Shown here one piece after another: positions 8,452-16,327 of a stretch of DNA of 64,000 nucleotides. Position 1 is the stretch's first letter. Each line of letters opens with the position of its first letter. Location of the stretch: contig DASXUY010000043.1 in NCBI GenBank assembly GCA_036504535.1, positions 59,423-123,422 on the forward strand, read 5' to 3'. The position numbers and the translations under genes were made by a program. The notes beneath the pieces were generated by a model. It saw only the letters and a list, made by a program, of their open reading frames with translations, was not told the origin of the DNA and did not search any database. Source of the stretch: JARLGU01 sp036504535 (GTDB lineage: Bacteria > Armatimonadota > Armatimonadia > Armatimonadales > Capsulimonadaceae).

Positions 8452-10563
8452 CTAGAGCCAGGCGAGTGGCACTGTCGGCGGGGCTTCGATATCTTGTTCG
8501 ATCACGACAATTGTTCCCGTCGGACCGGTCAATAGAAACAACCTGTCGGTGGTCTGAAGCATCATCTTCATTCCGTGACCAAACGACCCCGCCGTCGTAT
8601 AGCCCTTCTCAAGCGTCGCGCGAGGAAGCTGCGACACATCGATACCGGTGCCGTGATCTTCGACGCGAACCTGAATAGTGCTGCCCGTGCTGCTGATTGT
8701 GGCTAGCCCACCGCCCGCATGAACAATAGCGTTCATACCTGCCTCGCAAGCCGACGTCTGCAAATCCCGCCAGCGCATGTCCTCAAACTCCAGCGTGTCA
8801 GCGACACGGTTGATCTCTACACGCAGATCTCTCAAGCCCCCGTTAGCCGAAAGCTCAATGGTAGGCTCTATATTGGTCATGGGGGGCGGGAGATCATCTT
8901 CCACGTCGCACAGCATGAGCTTGCCTTCGGTGACGCTTGCGAGCACGTCGCGAAGAAATGTACGCTGTCGAACAATACTTTCAGCTTTTTCCACCTCAGA
9001 GCGAACACGGTCATCTACGTCGCGGGCGTGGACTGCGATGCCCTCTTCGGTTGGAAATACACGCACATCGAGCCACATGCCAATCGCAGGATGGTAAGCA
9101 GTGAACTCAACGGGGACCCGGTCATACATTGCCCGATAGTACTGGCGTTCAAACTCAGTCCCCGAAAGGCCGGGGAGCACATCCCACATTACTTTTCCTA
9201 ACAACTCCTCGCGTGTACGACGCATCCGCTTTTCAGCCGTCGGGTTTACGTAGGCGAACCGCCACTCCCGGTCGTAGGCTACGAAGGCCTCAGTCATGCT
9301 CTCAAGGATGTCAACGATACGCCTGTTTGACTCTACCAACGCGGCTTGTGAGTCTTTGTCGGCCGTAACGTCCTGGCTGACCCCAATCATCGATTCTGCA
9401 ACACCGTCCTCGCTGAAGACTGGGTGGGCATGCGCCGAAATCCAGTGCAGCGATCCATCAGGCCAGTAGAGGCGATATTGGTGGAAATACGTCGCCCCTG
9501 TGGCTATCGAGTTTTCGACCGCCGTCAGAATCCCGGCCCTGTCATCAGGATGGACCATTGCCGCAAACTCAGCCAGAGTTATCGTCGCGTCTGGCGGTAA
9601 TCCGTAGTTGGCAAGGCAACTAGGCGACGCGAATATGAACTCGCGCGTGCGCAGGTCGATCTCCCAGGACCCAAGCCGAGCATTGAGCATCGCTAAGTCG
9701 AGTTGCGCTTGCTGTTTCGTGATCCGCTGCTGCGCTTCGTGGTGGGCCGTCGTGTCTCGGTGAGCGCCAATGGTACCGATTGGAGTGCCGTCGTCCCCGG
9801 CAAGAATAACTATGCTAGATTCGCACATCCCCATACTTCCGTCACTGCGAATGAACGGCACGTCCCCTTGCCATCGCCCCTTGTCTTGAAGCGCTTCCCC
9901 GATCATCCCCATGATGCGTCCGTTATCGTCCGGCGGGTGCATAATCGAGATCGGCTTTCCGACAACGTGGTCGCGGTCGATTTGTGTGATTTTCGTGAAC
10001 GCATCATTCACATCCAGAATAATGCCGTTGCTATCGGTGATCACGAGCGCGTCAAAGATATTCTCGAACGCCAGCGAGTGTCTGCGGAGCGATTCTCGCG
10101 CCAGAACGAGTGTGGTGACATCCTTCACGAGGACGGCAACACCGCACACGCCGGTTGCGGTACGGATCGGAAGGTATGACGCTTCAATGTGGGTCGGAGA
10201 AGTGACTCCGCGTCGGCCCTTTGGAGAGAGAGGAATACTCAGGGTGGGGGTGCCATCAAGGGCCGCTAGAAAGTACTTTTCGCGAGTCGGCCAATCTTTT
10301 TCCGCTACAAACTCTTTGACGAAAGCCCCGAGCAGATCAGCTCGCTCAAAGCCAATCATTGCGAGGAGGCAGTCATTAATCAGGGTGTACCGCAGCCGGG
10401 GGTCGAAACACGCCAGGCCGATTTGGGCGTCGTCTAGGACATCGCTTAAGACACAGAGCGACGAAGCATCCACGCCAGAGTCATAGTCGGTCCGGGTTGA
10501 ATGGAGGGCGCTTATCGAGGTCGTTACGCTGTTTGCTGGATCAGTTTCGCGGTCGAGACTCAC
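8452..10563 (-). CDS. Four-PAS sensor protein with an RsbW/anti-sigma-type ATPase domain
   Basis: The 703-residue protein has four consecutive PAS/PAC units at about residues 35-150, 160-275, 285-400 and 405-525. Signatures include ITDSNGIILDVNDAFTKITQ, YRLYWPDGSLHWISAHAHPV and AYDREWRFAYVNPTAEKRM. The last 160 residues are a GHKL ATPase with N-box CEAGMNAIVHA, G1 box VRVEDHGTGID and a G-rich SFGHGMKMM lid. No HisKA H-box with phosphoacceptor His is visible before it. The ATPase resembles the RsbW/SpoIIAB class, which acts as a Ser/Thr kinase on anti-anti-sigma factors, more than ordinary histidine kinases. The ligand is unknown. A 16 bp palindrome lies 88 bp upstream. Confidence 0.85.
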   Translation of the reverse strand: MSLDRETDPANSVTTSISALHSTRTDYDSGVDASSLCVLSDVLDDAQIGLACFDPRLRYTLINDCLLAMIGFERADLLGAFVKEFVAEKDWPTREKYFLAALDGTPTLSIPLSPKGRRGVTSPTHIEASYLPIRTATGVCGVAVLVKDVTTLVLARESLRRHSLAFENIFDALVITDSNGIILDVNDAFTKITQIDRDHVVGKPISIMHPPDDNGRIMGMIGEALQDKGRWQGDVPFIRSDGSMGMCESSIVILAGDDGTPIGTIGAHRDTTAHHEAQQRITKQQAQLDLAMLNARLGSWEIDLRTREFIFASPSCLANYGLPPDATITLAEFAAMVHPDDRAGILTAVENSIATGATYFHQYRLYWPDGSLHWISAHAHPVFSEDGVAESMIGVSQDVTADKDSQAALVESNRRIVDILESMTEAFVAYDREWRFAYVNPTAEKRMRRTREELLGKVMWDVLPGLSGTEFERQYYRAMYDRVPVEFTAYHPAIGMWLDVRVFPTEEGIAVHARDVDDRVRSEVEKAESIVRQRTFLRDVLASVTEGKLMLCDVEDDLPPPMTNIEPTIELSANGGLRDLRVEINRVADTLEFEDMRWRDLQTSACEAGMNAIVHAGGGLATISSTGSTIQVRVEDHGTGIDVSQLPRATLEKGYTTAGSFGHGMKMMLQTTDRLFLLTGPTGTIVVIEQDIEAPPTVPLAWL

Positions 10564-10650
10564 GCGGTCCCTCTTTCAGGATAAAACCCGTACATACACC
10601 GGAAATTGTACCATCCATTCCGGACAGTTATCCAATAAGTTTCCAATTCT

Positions 10651-10666
10651 GATGAATCGATTCATC
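10651..10666. promoter_or_regulatory. 16 bp perfect palindrome upstream of the PAS-ATPase gene
   Basis: GATGAATCGATTCATC is self-complementary over all 16 bases and lies 88 bp before the start of the PAS gene, in the only gap between it and the redoxin gene. Symmetry and position fit a dimeric repressor site; the regulator is unknown. A second inverted pair, GCGCGGAA at 10680-10687 and 10708-10715, overlaps the redoxin stop. Confidence 0.4.
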
Positions 10667-10704
10667 CTCGTCTTCTGCAGCGCGGAAAGTGAGGTGCCTA
10701 ACAG

Positions 10705-11301
10705 TTATTCCGCGCGCCGAATTACAGGCGCTTCGCTACCCGATGCAGTCCGCAAAGCTGCCAATGTCCTCGCGCAAATGATGCGTTCCGTCGCCTCCTG
10801 CGGAGCATCATCTTCCGAGTTGTTGGTATACCGAAGCGTGCCCTTGGCGTCAAGGACGAACACCCGCGGACAGGGCGAGACGCCATAAAGCCGCGAGAGA
10901 CGCTCATCGCTATCCGGCAAGAGCACCGTGCCCGATGCTAGGCCCGTGCGCTTGGCAAAAAGGCCGATCCCTTCAGCGTCAGTCGTATTAACAACCACGG
11001 TCACCGGTAGCGCTGGGGCTTTAAATGGTCGTGCCGCGAGAACTCCTGACCGCTGAGTCCGCGCCCACTCAAGTGCGCATTGCCTGCACGACTCGCAACC
11101 GCAGTAGAAGAACAACGCGACAGGCTTACCACGCAAGTCGGCGAGCGACCAGGTTTTGCCCGCCTGATTACGAGACGTGAATGTTGGCGCTTGATCACCG
11201 GCGGCAATAGCCTTGTCGCCTGCAAGCGCGTTGCCGCTCGCAATCACCAGGCACAATCCGAAGCACAACAGCAGCGCGTTCATGAGTCGATTACCTATCA
11301 T
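10705..11301 (-). CDS. Secreted redoxin (AhpC/TSA-like) domain protein
   Basis: The 198-residue protein has a thioredoxin-like redoxin fold. An N-terminal hydrophobic signal (MNALLLCFGLCLVIASGNALA) precedes AAGDQAPTFTSRNQAGKTW and LRGKPVALFFYCGCESCRQC. The redox-active site is CESC within a Cys cluster, and the cis-Pro strand is in SPCPRVFVLD. Export places it in the periplasm or at the cell surface, where it could reduce disulfides or peroxides. ATG 11301 overlaps the stop of the DUF1573 gene by four bases (ATGA), so translation is coupled; an internal ATG at 11283 is possible. Pairing of a redoxin with DUF1573 is common in Planctomycetes and Bacteroidetes, but its biochemical meaning is not established. 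Confidence 0.82.
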   Translation of the reverse strand: MIGNRLMNALLLCFGLCLVIASGNALAGDKAIAAGDQAPTFTSRNQAGKTWSLADLRGKPVALFFYCGCESCRQCALEWARTQRSGVLAARPFKAPALPVTVVVNTTDAEGIGLFAKRTGLASGTVLLPDSDERLSRLYGVSPCPRVFVLDAKGTLRYTNNSEDDAPQEATERIICARTLAALRTASGSEAPVIRRAE

Positions 11302-12386
11302 TTCACTGCGAACTTGCTGACGGTCGCGAATACCGGAATGGAAAATCGTTCGCCGTCCTTTAATGTCACGATCAGTTCTGTGCTAACATCGCCCTCAACA
11401 GTTTTTGCCGAAAGCGTGACCGCAACTTGTGTCGCGTGACCCTTGCGGGCTGTAGCCTTAGCTGGCAAGAGCTTGGCCGAAACGTCGCGAGACTTCGATA
11501 CAATCCCAATGCCCGCGACACCCTTGCCGGTCAGCGTAACTAACTCAACGTGGGGCTTTCCTGCGGCGGCTAGCCCAAATACAACCTGCGGCGGCGTCAC
11601 GGTGACGGTCGGTGAGACAACGTGACCCGCAATCGGAATATCGACCGACGGATACGGCACACCCTCCGAAGCCTCTGGTTTTGACGGCAAGAGTGTCAGC
11701 ATGCCGGACAACGCACCGAGGCGCGGTGTCTTGACAATACTCAGCGTGTACGAAATCCGCTTCGCCCCATTGGGCATATCAAACGCAGCGCCGTCCTGAA
11801 CGGCGACAACGTTGCGGTCACCAGAAACGAGCCTGACAGGAATGCCGCTAACTCGCCTGTCTAGAATAACGTTCACTCTGCGTCGCGCTGCCTTACCAAG
11901 TGTCACCGCCCCAAAGTTGACATCGTCTTCCGCGAACCGCGCCGGCCCAATCGCCTCTCCCGCTAGCGTAACGACTACATCGCCAGCCGCAGACTCGATG
12001 GTTACCGTCTTGCGAATCGTCCCTGGCACAAGGTGTGACGACAGAATCTCGGCGCTGAGCTTAACCGACCCGCCAGCGCCAATAGTATACGGAACGTGCG
12101 TCGATCCACCATCGCCGATCACCGCCGACGTGCACCCGCACGACGTTTCCACCCGCGTGATCGTTACCGGCTCCGTCCCCGCATTGGCGAGTGTCACCGA
12201 ACCGCCTGCAGTCGGCGTGTCGAGTAGCGACACACTGCCCAGCATAATGTCGGCGCGGTTCGATGCCAGCAGATTGATGTGCGGGCCAGGCTGAACACGC
12301 AAATCCCCCGGGGCCGCATTTGCGAGGGCCGTGTGGGCAAGGGCGACAATCAAGCACGATTGCAAAACGAGGGCATGGGTTTTCAT
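11298..12386 (-). CDS. Secreted DUF1573 domain protein
   Basis: ATG 12386 is chosen over TTG 12407 because AGAAGAG lies just upstream and the signal peptide (LVLQSCLIVALAHTALANAA) then has normal length. The hallmark DUF1573 segment is LANAGTEPVTITRVETSCGCTS around residues 65-90, an Ig-like domain with a CGC motif. A further HIRKT/IESAAGDVVVTLAGEA-type strand follows, and at least two more Ig-like beta modules run to the C-terminus (362 residues). The protein is probably extracytoplasmic and structural or binding in nature. It precedes the redoxin gene with a four-base overlap and may be its partner or substrate. Confidence 0.82.
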   Translation of the reverse strand: MKTHALVLQSCLIVALAHTALANAAPGDLRVQPGPHINLLASNRADIMLGSVSLLDTPTAGGSVTLANAGTEPVTITRVETSCGCTSAVIGDGGSTHVPYTIGAGGSVKLSAEILSSHLVPGTIRKTVTIESAAGDVVVTLAGEAIGPARFAEDDVNFGAVTLGKAARRRVNVILDRRVSGIPVRLVSGDRNVVAVQDGAAFDMPNGAKRISYTLSIVKTPRLGALSGMLTLLPSKPEASEGVPYPSVDIPIAGHVVSPTVTVTPPQVVFGLAAAGKPHVELVTLTGKGVAGIGIVSKSRDVSAKLLPAKATARKGHATQVAVTLSAKTVEGDVSTELIVTLKDGERFSIPVFATVSKFAVK

Positions 12387-12563
12387 AAGGACTCTTCTGT
12401 TATCCAATGGTGAGACAGTAGGCTAATCAACTCGTCGATCCGCAGATCTGGTTGTATTCTACTTGAGAACCTCACCCATTGAATAGAGGCTTGAGGATAT
12501 GCAAAAACTCGGATTGGGCGTGTGGAGATTTTTGTTACGACGGCTAGTCGATTAACCTGTCGG

Positions 12564-13748
12564 CTACGCTTGTGAATTACCGTGAGTCTTAGGTGTACTC
12601 CGAGCCGACGTCATAAATGGCTTTTCGAATATCAGGTGAAATCCGTAAGCTACCAATACGAGAAGCGGCACGCACGCGCACAACGCGAGCACTTGCGTGC
12701 CAGCGGACAGACCCATCTTCAACGTAAAAGCGACGCACGCGTAAAGCAGCGGATCGTGAACCAAGTAGAGCGAGTACGAGAACGCGCCGAGAGCCATAGG
12801 GACAGGCGACGATAGAAACGCAACGATACGGCTCTTCGTGCCAGCCTGCAAGCACGATGTGCAATAAGCTATCAGTGCCGTGGCGAGGAAGCCGGTGATA
12901 GCGTCCGAAACAATCGCGTTTCGCTCAGGGCCACGCAACGCCACATTGATCACGCTTAAGATCGCTGCGGCTATGAGTGCACGACCAAACGGAGCTTTGG
13001 ACAGATATTTGGCCGCCAGCCGCCCGTGTCCAATTTCGGCCGCCAGCATCCCGAACCCAAAAAGCGATACGTACTGGAAGCAAGCCGCATCAACTCTCCC
13101 CCTAAAGAGAAAGTGCGGCGCGACCCCGATAATGCCCGCGAGAACAACCGATGCGGCTATTCCAAAACGGCGATAAACGGGAAGGAGCATCAGGGCGAAC
13201 ACGAAGTAAATCTGCCACTCTGTAGCCACCGACCAGTGCGCGCCGTTGATTTTGTACACATGGTTTTCCAACACATTGTGGATAAGCAGTGCGTGCGATA
13301 CAATGATCTTCCAGTCGAGTACCGGATAATACTCCGGCAGATAGAGCCGAATGGTCGGCAGAAATTGCAGGAGCAGGACTGAAAAAACGAGGGCCGCAAA
13401 ATAGGGTGGGAGAATGCGCCTGCTACGGCGTTTGAGGAAACCGAGCAAGCCGCCCGAGAGCACTCCGCCGGATCGTGAGACCGGGAGCATCAGGCAGTAA
13501 CCGGAGAGGACAATGAAAAATGCGACCGATGCGTGGCCCACAGTGAACAGCACAGTCGGCACTCTTCCGAGAAAGGACTGCGGGTCGACCGTGTTGTGCC
13601 GGAGTGTTAAGACAAACACGTGGCTGAACACGACAACAAGGGCTGCCAGCCCGCGTATACCGTCTAAGAAATCGAGGTGAATACGAGCAGGCTTGGGCGT
13701 CTCGCTCGATCCGCTGCTATCGACTGGAATTGTGGTCGCTTGACTCAT
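12564..13748 (-). CDS. Acyltransferase 3 family membrane protein (OafA/YrhL-like)
   Basis: ATG 13748 follows GGAGG at ideal spacing, giving 394 residues. The protein has about ten transmembrane helices and the family start HLDFLDGIRGLAALVVVFSH, with the essential RG and the His of helix 1. LSGYCLMLP in helix 3 and SYSLYLVHDPLLY near the end are further signatures. Acyltransferase-3 proteins O-acetylate polysaccharides, lipids or antibiotics at the cytoplasmic membrane using acyl-CoA. The acceptor is unknown. No glycan-synthesis genes adjoin it, so a surface polysaccharide or lipid is only a guess. Confidence 0.9.
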   Translation of the reverse strand: MSQATTIPVDSSGSSETPKPARIHLDFLDGIRGLAALVVVFSHVFVLTLRHNTVDPQSFLGRVPTVLFTVGHASVAFFIVLSGYCLMLPVSRSGGVLSGGLLGFLKRRSRRILPPYFAALVFSVLLLQFLPTIRLYLPEYYPVLDWKIIVSHALLIHNVLENHVYKINGAHWSVATEWQIYFVFALMLLPVYRRFGIAASVVLAGIIGVAPHFLFRGRVDAACFQYVSLFGFGMLAAEIGHGRLAAKYLSKAPFGRALIAAAILSVINVALRGPERNAIVSDAITGFLATALIAYCTSCLQAGTKSRIVAFLSSPVPMALGAFSYSLYLVHDPLLYACVAFTLKMGLSAGTQVLALCACVPLLVLVAYGFHLIFEKPFMTSARSTPKTHGNSQA

Positions 13749-13997
13749 CCCGTGCCTCCGCGGACGTCTTGCGCCCAACACTAACCAAAGAGGTGCACGG
13801 AGACCCTAACGTCGTGCAAGTGGCGGGAACGCTTCTCACCGATTGGTAATGAACCGTACGCTCGTTATAAACGACGGCGGACACACCCTGAGTGACTCCT
13901 ATGTTGGCTGCGGCGCGTGATGCCGATTGCGCTCACTGCGCTGCTTTCTTGCTAGACTCGACCGCTCGCACAGCCACATCTTCCCCGATGCGTGTGC

Positions 13998-15161
13998 CTA
14001 ATCCTTAGGAGCTTTGCGCCGCGCTGGCTTCTTCCCGGCAGATGTTGCGAGCGGCCCGCTTGGCTTCGATAAGACTTCAGCCCCGGTCGCAGTAACCAGC
14101 ACATCCTCTTCGATCCGCACACCGCCCCAACCTTCGATGTAGATGCCAGGCTCGACTGTTACCACCATGCCCGACGTGAGCACGACATCGGAGCGCGACG
14201 ATAGTGCGGGGCCGTCGTGGACCACACGGCCAAGAGCATGGCCCAGAGAGTGGCCAAAATTGTCGCCGTAGCCGTGTGACGCGATATAATCCCGCGCGAT
14301 GGCGTCGATAGCCTTGCCCGTTAAACCCGGCGCGATTGCCGCCGTGGCAAGCTCCTTTGCCTTCAAGACGATATCGTGCACCTTGATCTGGGACTCGGTC
14401 GCCGCCTTGCCAGGAATCAATACCGTCCGCGTCAGGTCGGAGCAGTATCCGTTAATTTCCGCGCCCCAGTCGATGGTCACAAGGTCGCCGCTCTCAAACG
14501 CACGGTCAGCTGGTGTGTAGTGCGGATTTGCCCCATTCTCGCCGCTTGCAACAATGGTGTCGAACGACACCCGGTCCGCCCCGCGGCGACGCATCGCCGT
14601 ATCCAGTTCCAACGCGTACTCACGCTCAGTGGTGCCCGCTAGCAGATGACCGGCGACATCATCGAATGCCTGTTCCGCGATTGCGACGGCCCGCCTGATC
14701 GCGTCGATCTCGCCCGCATCTTTCACTGCGCGAAGTCGTTCGACGATACCGTTAGCTGGCCGCCAGCGCAACGAATTTGGAGCCTTGCTTTTCCATGCTT
14801 TCAACTGCGCGTATGAAACAGATGTCTCGAAGCCGATGCGACTGCTTGGTTTGTAGCTGCCCAGGACGCGCACTAGCTCGTCGATCGTTGAAGCCGAAAG
14901 CTGAGATATCACAACTTCAAAGTGCGGACACTCCGCGCGAGCTCGGATGGTGTACCGAGAATCGGTGATCAAGTATGCCTTATCTGGCATGATCAACGCG
15001 ACTGCGGAACTTCCCGTAAAGCCAGACACGTAGCCGACATTCACTATGTCGCTTACGAGTAGCCCATCAATTTTTGCCGCCTTTTTGTTTGCGCTCTTGT
15101 CATGAGTGCGCAGTATGGCGAAGCGGACGTTGTCAAGTCGACTGGCGAGGTAGTCGGTCAT
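13998..15161 (-). CDS. M24 family Xaa-Pro aminopeptidase/dipeptidase
   Basis: Starts at ATG 15161, ten bases after GAGGAG; the longer reading has no ribosome site. The 387-residue enzyme has a creatinase-like N-domain (RLDNVRFAIL through the SYAQLKAWKS region) and a pita-bread catalytic domain. The metal ligands of M24 are visible: two Asp in TIDWGAEINGYCSDLTRT, His in HSLGHALGRVVHDGP, Glu in VEPGIYIEG and Glu in RIEEDVLV. It is a cytoplasmic metallopeptidase releasing N-terminal residues before proline. In many bacteria it is followed by efp; here it is followed by an acyltransferase gene after 249 bp. A 114-base structured element lies in its leader, between it and aroQ. Confidence 0.92.
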   Translation of the reverse strand: MTDYLASRLDNVRFAILRTHDKSANKKAAKIDGLLVSDIVNVGYVSGFTGSSAVALIMPDKAYLITDSRYTIRARAECPHFEVVISQLSASTIDELVRVLGSYKPSSRIGFETSVSYAQLKAWKSKAPNSLRWRPANGIVERLRAVKDAGEIDAIRRAVAIAEQAFDDVAGHLLAGTTEREYALELDTAMRRRGADRVSFDTIVASGENGANPHYTPADRAFESGDLVTIDWGAEINGYCSDLTRTVLIPGKAATESQIKVHDIVLKAKELATAAIAPGLTGKAIDAIARDYIASHGYGDNFGHSLGHALGRVVHDGPALSSRSDVVLTSGMVVTVEPGIYIEGWGGVRIEEDVLVTATGAEVLSKPSGPLATSAGKKPARRKAPKD

Positions 15162-15181
15162 TATCTGTAACTCCTCAGACA

Positions 15182-15195
15182 GGTCCGAAGGACCT
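15182..15195. promoter_or_regulatory. Short hairpin just before the M24 peptidase ribosome site
   Basis: The sequence from 15181 to 15195 holds AGGTCC and its exact complement GGACCT around a GAA loop. On the minus strand it ends only a few bases before the GAGGAG ribosome site, so it could mask or expose translation initiation. Confidence 0.35.
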
Positions 15196-15224
15196 TCTTG
15201 TCCTAATCCGGCCAAGAACCCGGT

Positions 15225-15338
15225 GTTCGAGCACAAAAATTAAAAACTTCCTACTGCCGGAGGCGGGTCCCTTTGATCATTCCTATGATCACTCTTCAGG
15301 ACCCGTCGGAGGCTTAGTTTCTAATTTTTTGATCGAAC
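15225..15338. promoter_or_regulatory. 114-base foldback element in the aroQ-peptidase gap
   Basis: The outer arms GTTCGA (15225-15230) and TCGAAC (15333-15338) are complementary. Inside them a 14-base AT-rich arm (15236-15249) pairs with 15316-15330 with one bulge or mismatch. A GC-rich arm CGGGTCC (15264-15270) then pairs with GGACCCG (15299-15305), and TGATCAT/ATGATCA closes a 4-base loop at 15274-15291. Two identical CGGAGGC tracts oppose each other as a purine-rich internal loop. It reads as a leader RNA on the minus strand or as a foldback element. I could not match it to a known riboswitch. Confidence 0.5.
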
Positions 15339-15463
15339 ATGAAAACAAACCCGTAATGCCACGGGCGCGGAATTTGCGCGTGCGTAGCGCCTGTAGCTGC
15401 AAACCGCCACGCACTGTTCGAGCAAACCGTTCGTTGCTTGCTTAAGTGCCTGAGTAGATACCA

Positions 15464-15931
15464 TTATCTGCGGCTTTCATCGACAATGTTCTTGACAGCG
15501 TCTAGCGCTAGGATATAGGAGTTCGTACCAAAACCGGCGATTTGGCCGGTCGCAATTGGCGCGATCACCGAATTGTGGCGAAACTCTTCGCGGGCGTGGA
15601 TATTGCTCAAGTGCACCTCAACCACCGGAAGCCGCGTGTCAGCAAGCGCATCTCTGATTGCGTAGGAGTAGTGCGTATACGCGCCCGCGTTGATCACAAT
15701 AGCCTCAGCCCATGTACGCGAGTCCTGAATTGTGTCAATAATTGCCCCTTCGCTATTGGACTGCGTGATCCGCACCTCCAGCCCGTGCGCCGTAGCGTAT
15801 TCGCGCAGACGCTTGTTGAGAGACGTAAAATCCTCACGCCCATAGATGTCGGGGTCACGTATCCCCAGCATGTTGAGGTTCGGACCGTGAATAAGTGCGA
15901 TCTTAATAGGGCCTGTGTGTGTGAGCTGCAT
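15464..15931 (-). CDS. aroQ: 3-dehydroquinate dehydratase, type II
   Basis: The 155-residue enzyme catalyses dehydration of 3-dehydroquinate to 3-dehydroshikimate in the shikimate pathway (cytoplasm, dodecameric in the family). Signatures are IHGPNLNMLGIRDPDIYG with the catalytic Tyr-containing lid, the INAGAYTHYSYAIRDAL segment, and EVHLSNIHAREEFRHNS with the catalytic His and the Arg of the flexible loop. Length is typical (about 145-155). The gene starts 8 bp after the Trm112-like gene and the two are probably co-transcribed; no other aro genes are in the window. Confidence 0.96.
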   Translation of the reverse strand: MQLTHTGPIKIALIHGPNLNMLGIRDPDIYGREDFTSLNKRLREYATAHGLEVRITQSNSEGAIIDTIQDSRTWAEAIVINAGAYTHYSYAIRDALADTRLPVVEVHLSNIHAREEFRHNSVIAPIATGQIAGFGTNSYILALDAVKNIVDESRR

Positions 15932-15939
15932 GGTCGATA

Positions 15940-16140
15940 TTATCCTCGGGGCGGCGTCACGGGTGACGCGTCATTGACGGCTGAATGCTGACCGCTTTCC
16001 GGCAAGAGATCCGGCACCCCGTCCTTAACGGGGTAGACCTTCCCGCACGAACGGCACGTGAGGTGAGCATCATCGGTGATAACCAGCACTCCCTGCGGGC
16101 AGTGGGGGCATTTGAGTTTTGCGAGCAAATATGAGTCCAT
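15940..16140 (-). CDS. Trm112/YcaR family zinc-ribbon protein
   Basis: A 66-residue protein with two Cys pairs, LKCPHCPQG and LTCRSCGKVYPVKDGVPDLLP. The phrase YPVKDGVPDLLP is the Trm112/UPF0434 hallmark. Eukaryotic and archaeal Trm112 activates methyltransferases; the bacterial role is poorly defined. ATG 16140 is chosen because the family starts with DSYLLAKLKCP; the longer upstream reading is not supported. There is no ribosome site, but TATACT ends 8 bases before the ATG, which fits a leaderless mRNA. It precedes aroQ by 8 bp. Confidence 0.88.
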   Translation of the reverse strand: MDSYLLAKLKCPHCPQGVLVITDDAHLTCRSCGKVYPVKDGVPDLLPESGQHSAVNDASPVTPPRG

Positions 16141-16148
16141 TACAGGAA

Positions 16149-16154
16149 AGTATA
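16149..16154 (-). promoter_or_regulatory. Candidate -10 box for a leaderless Trm112 transcript
   Basis: On the minus strand TATACT lies 8 bases upstream of the Trm112 ATG and no Shine-Dalgarno sequence is present. Spacing of about 6-8 bases between -10 box and start codon is what leaderless mRNAs show. A -35 element is not clear. Confidence 0.45.
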
Positions 16155-16327
16155 GCAGAACCAGACGTGTCCCGGCATATCGTTTCTCTCGCAGTTGCGG
16201 CAAAATGGTGCTTTGCGCCGGAATGAAGGGATGGACAAACAGCCTACTCAACGTATAATATGTATGCTGATACGGCGACGATGCCGCAGATGCCTGCAAA
16301 GTAGCGTCTCATCCAGGAGTCAAAGCC

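Noticed and set aside
15225..15338. Known riboswitch (guanidine, glycine, fluoride or T-box) upstream of the peptidase
   Set aside because: None of the conserved cores of those classes could be found in the sequence, so it is reported only as an unassigned foldback.
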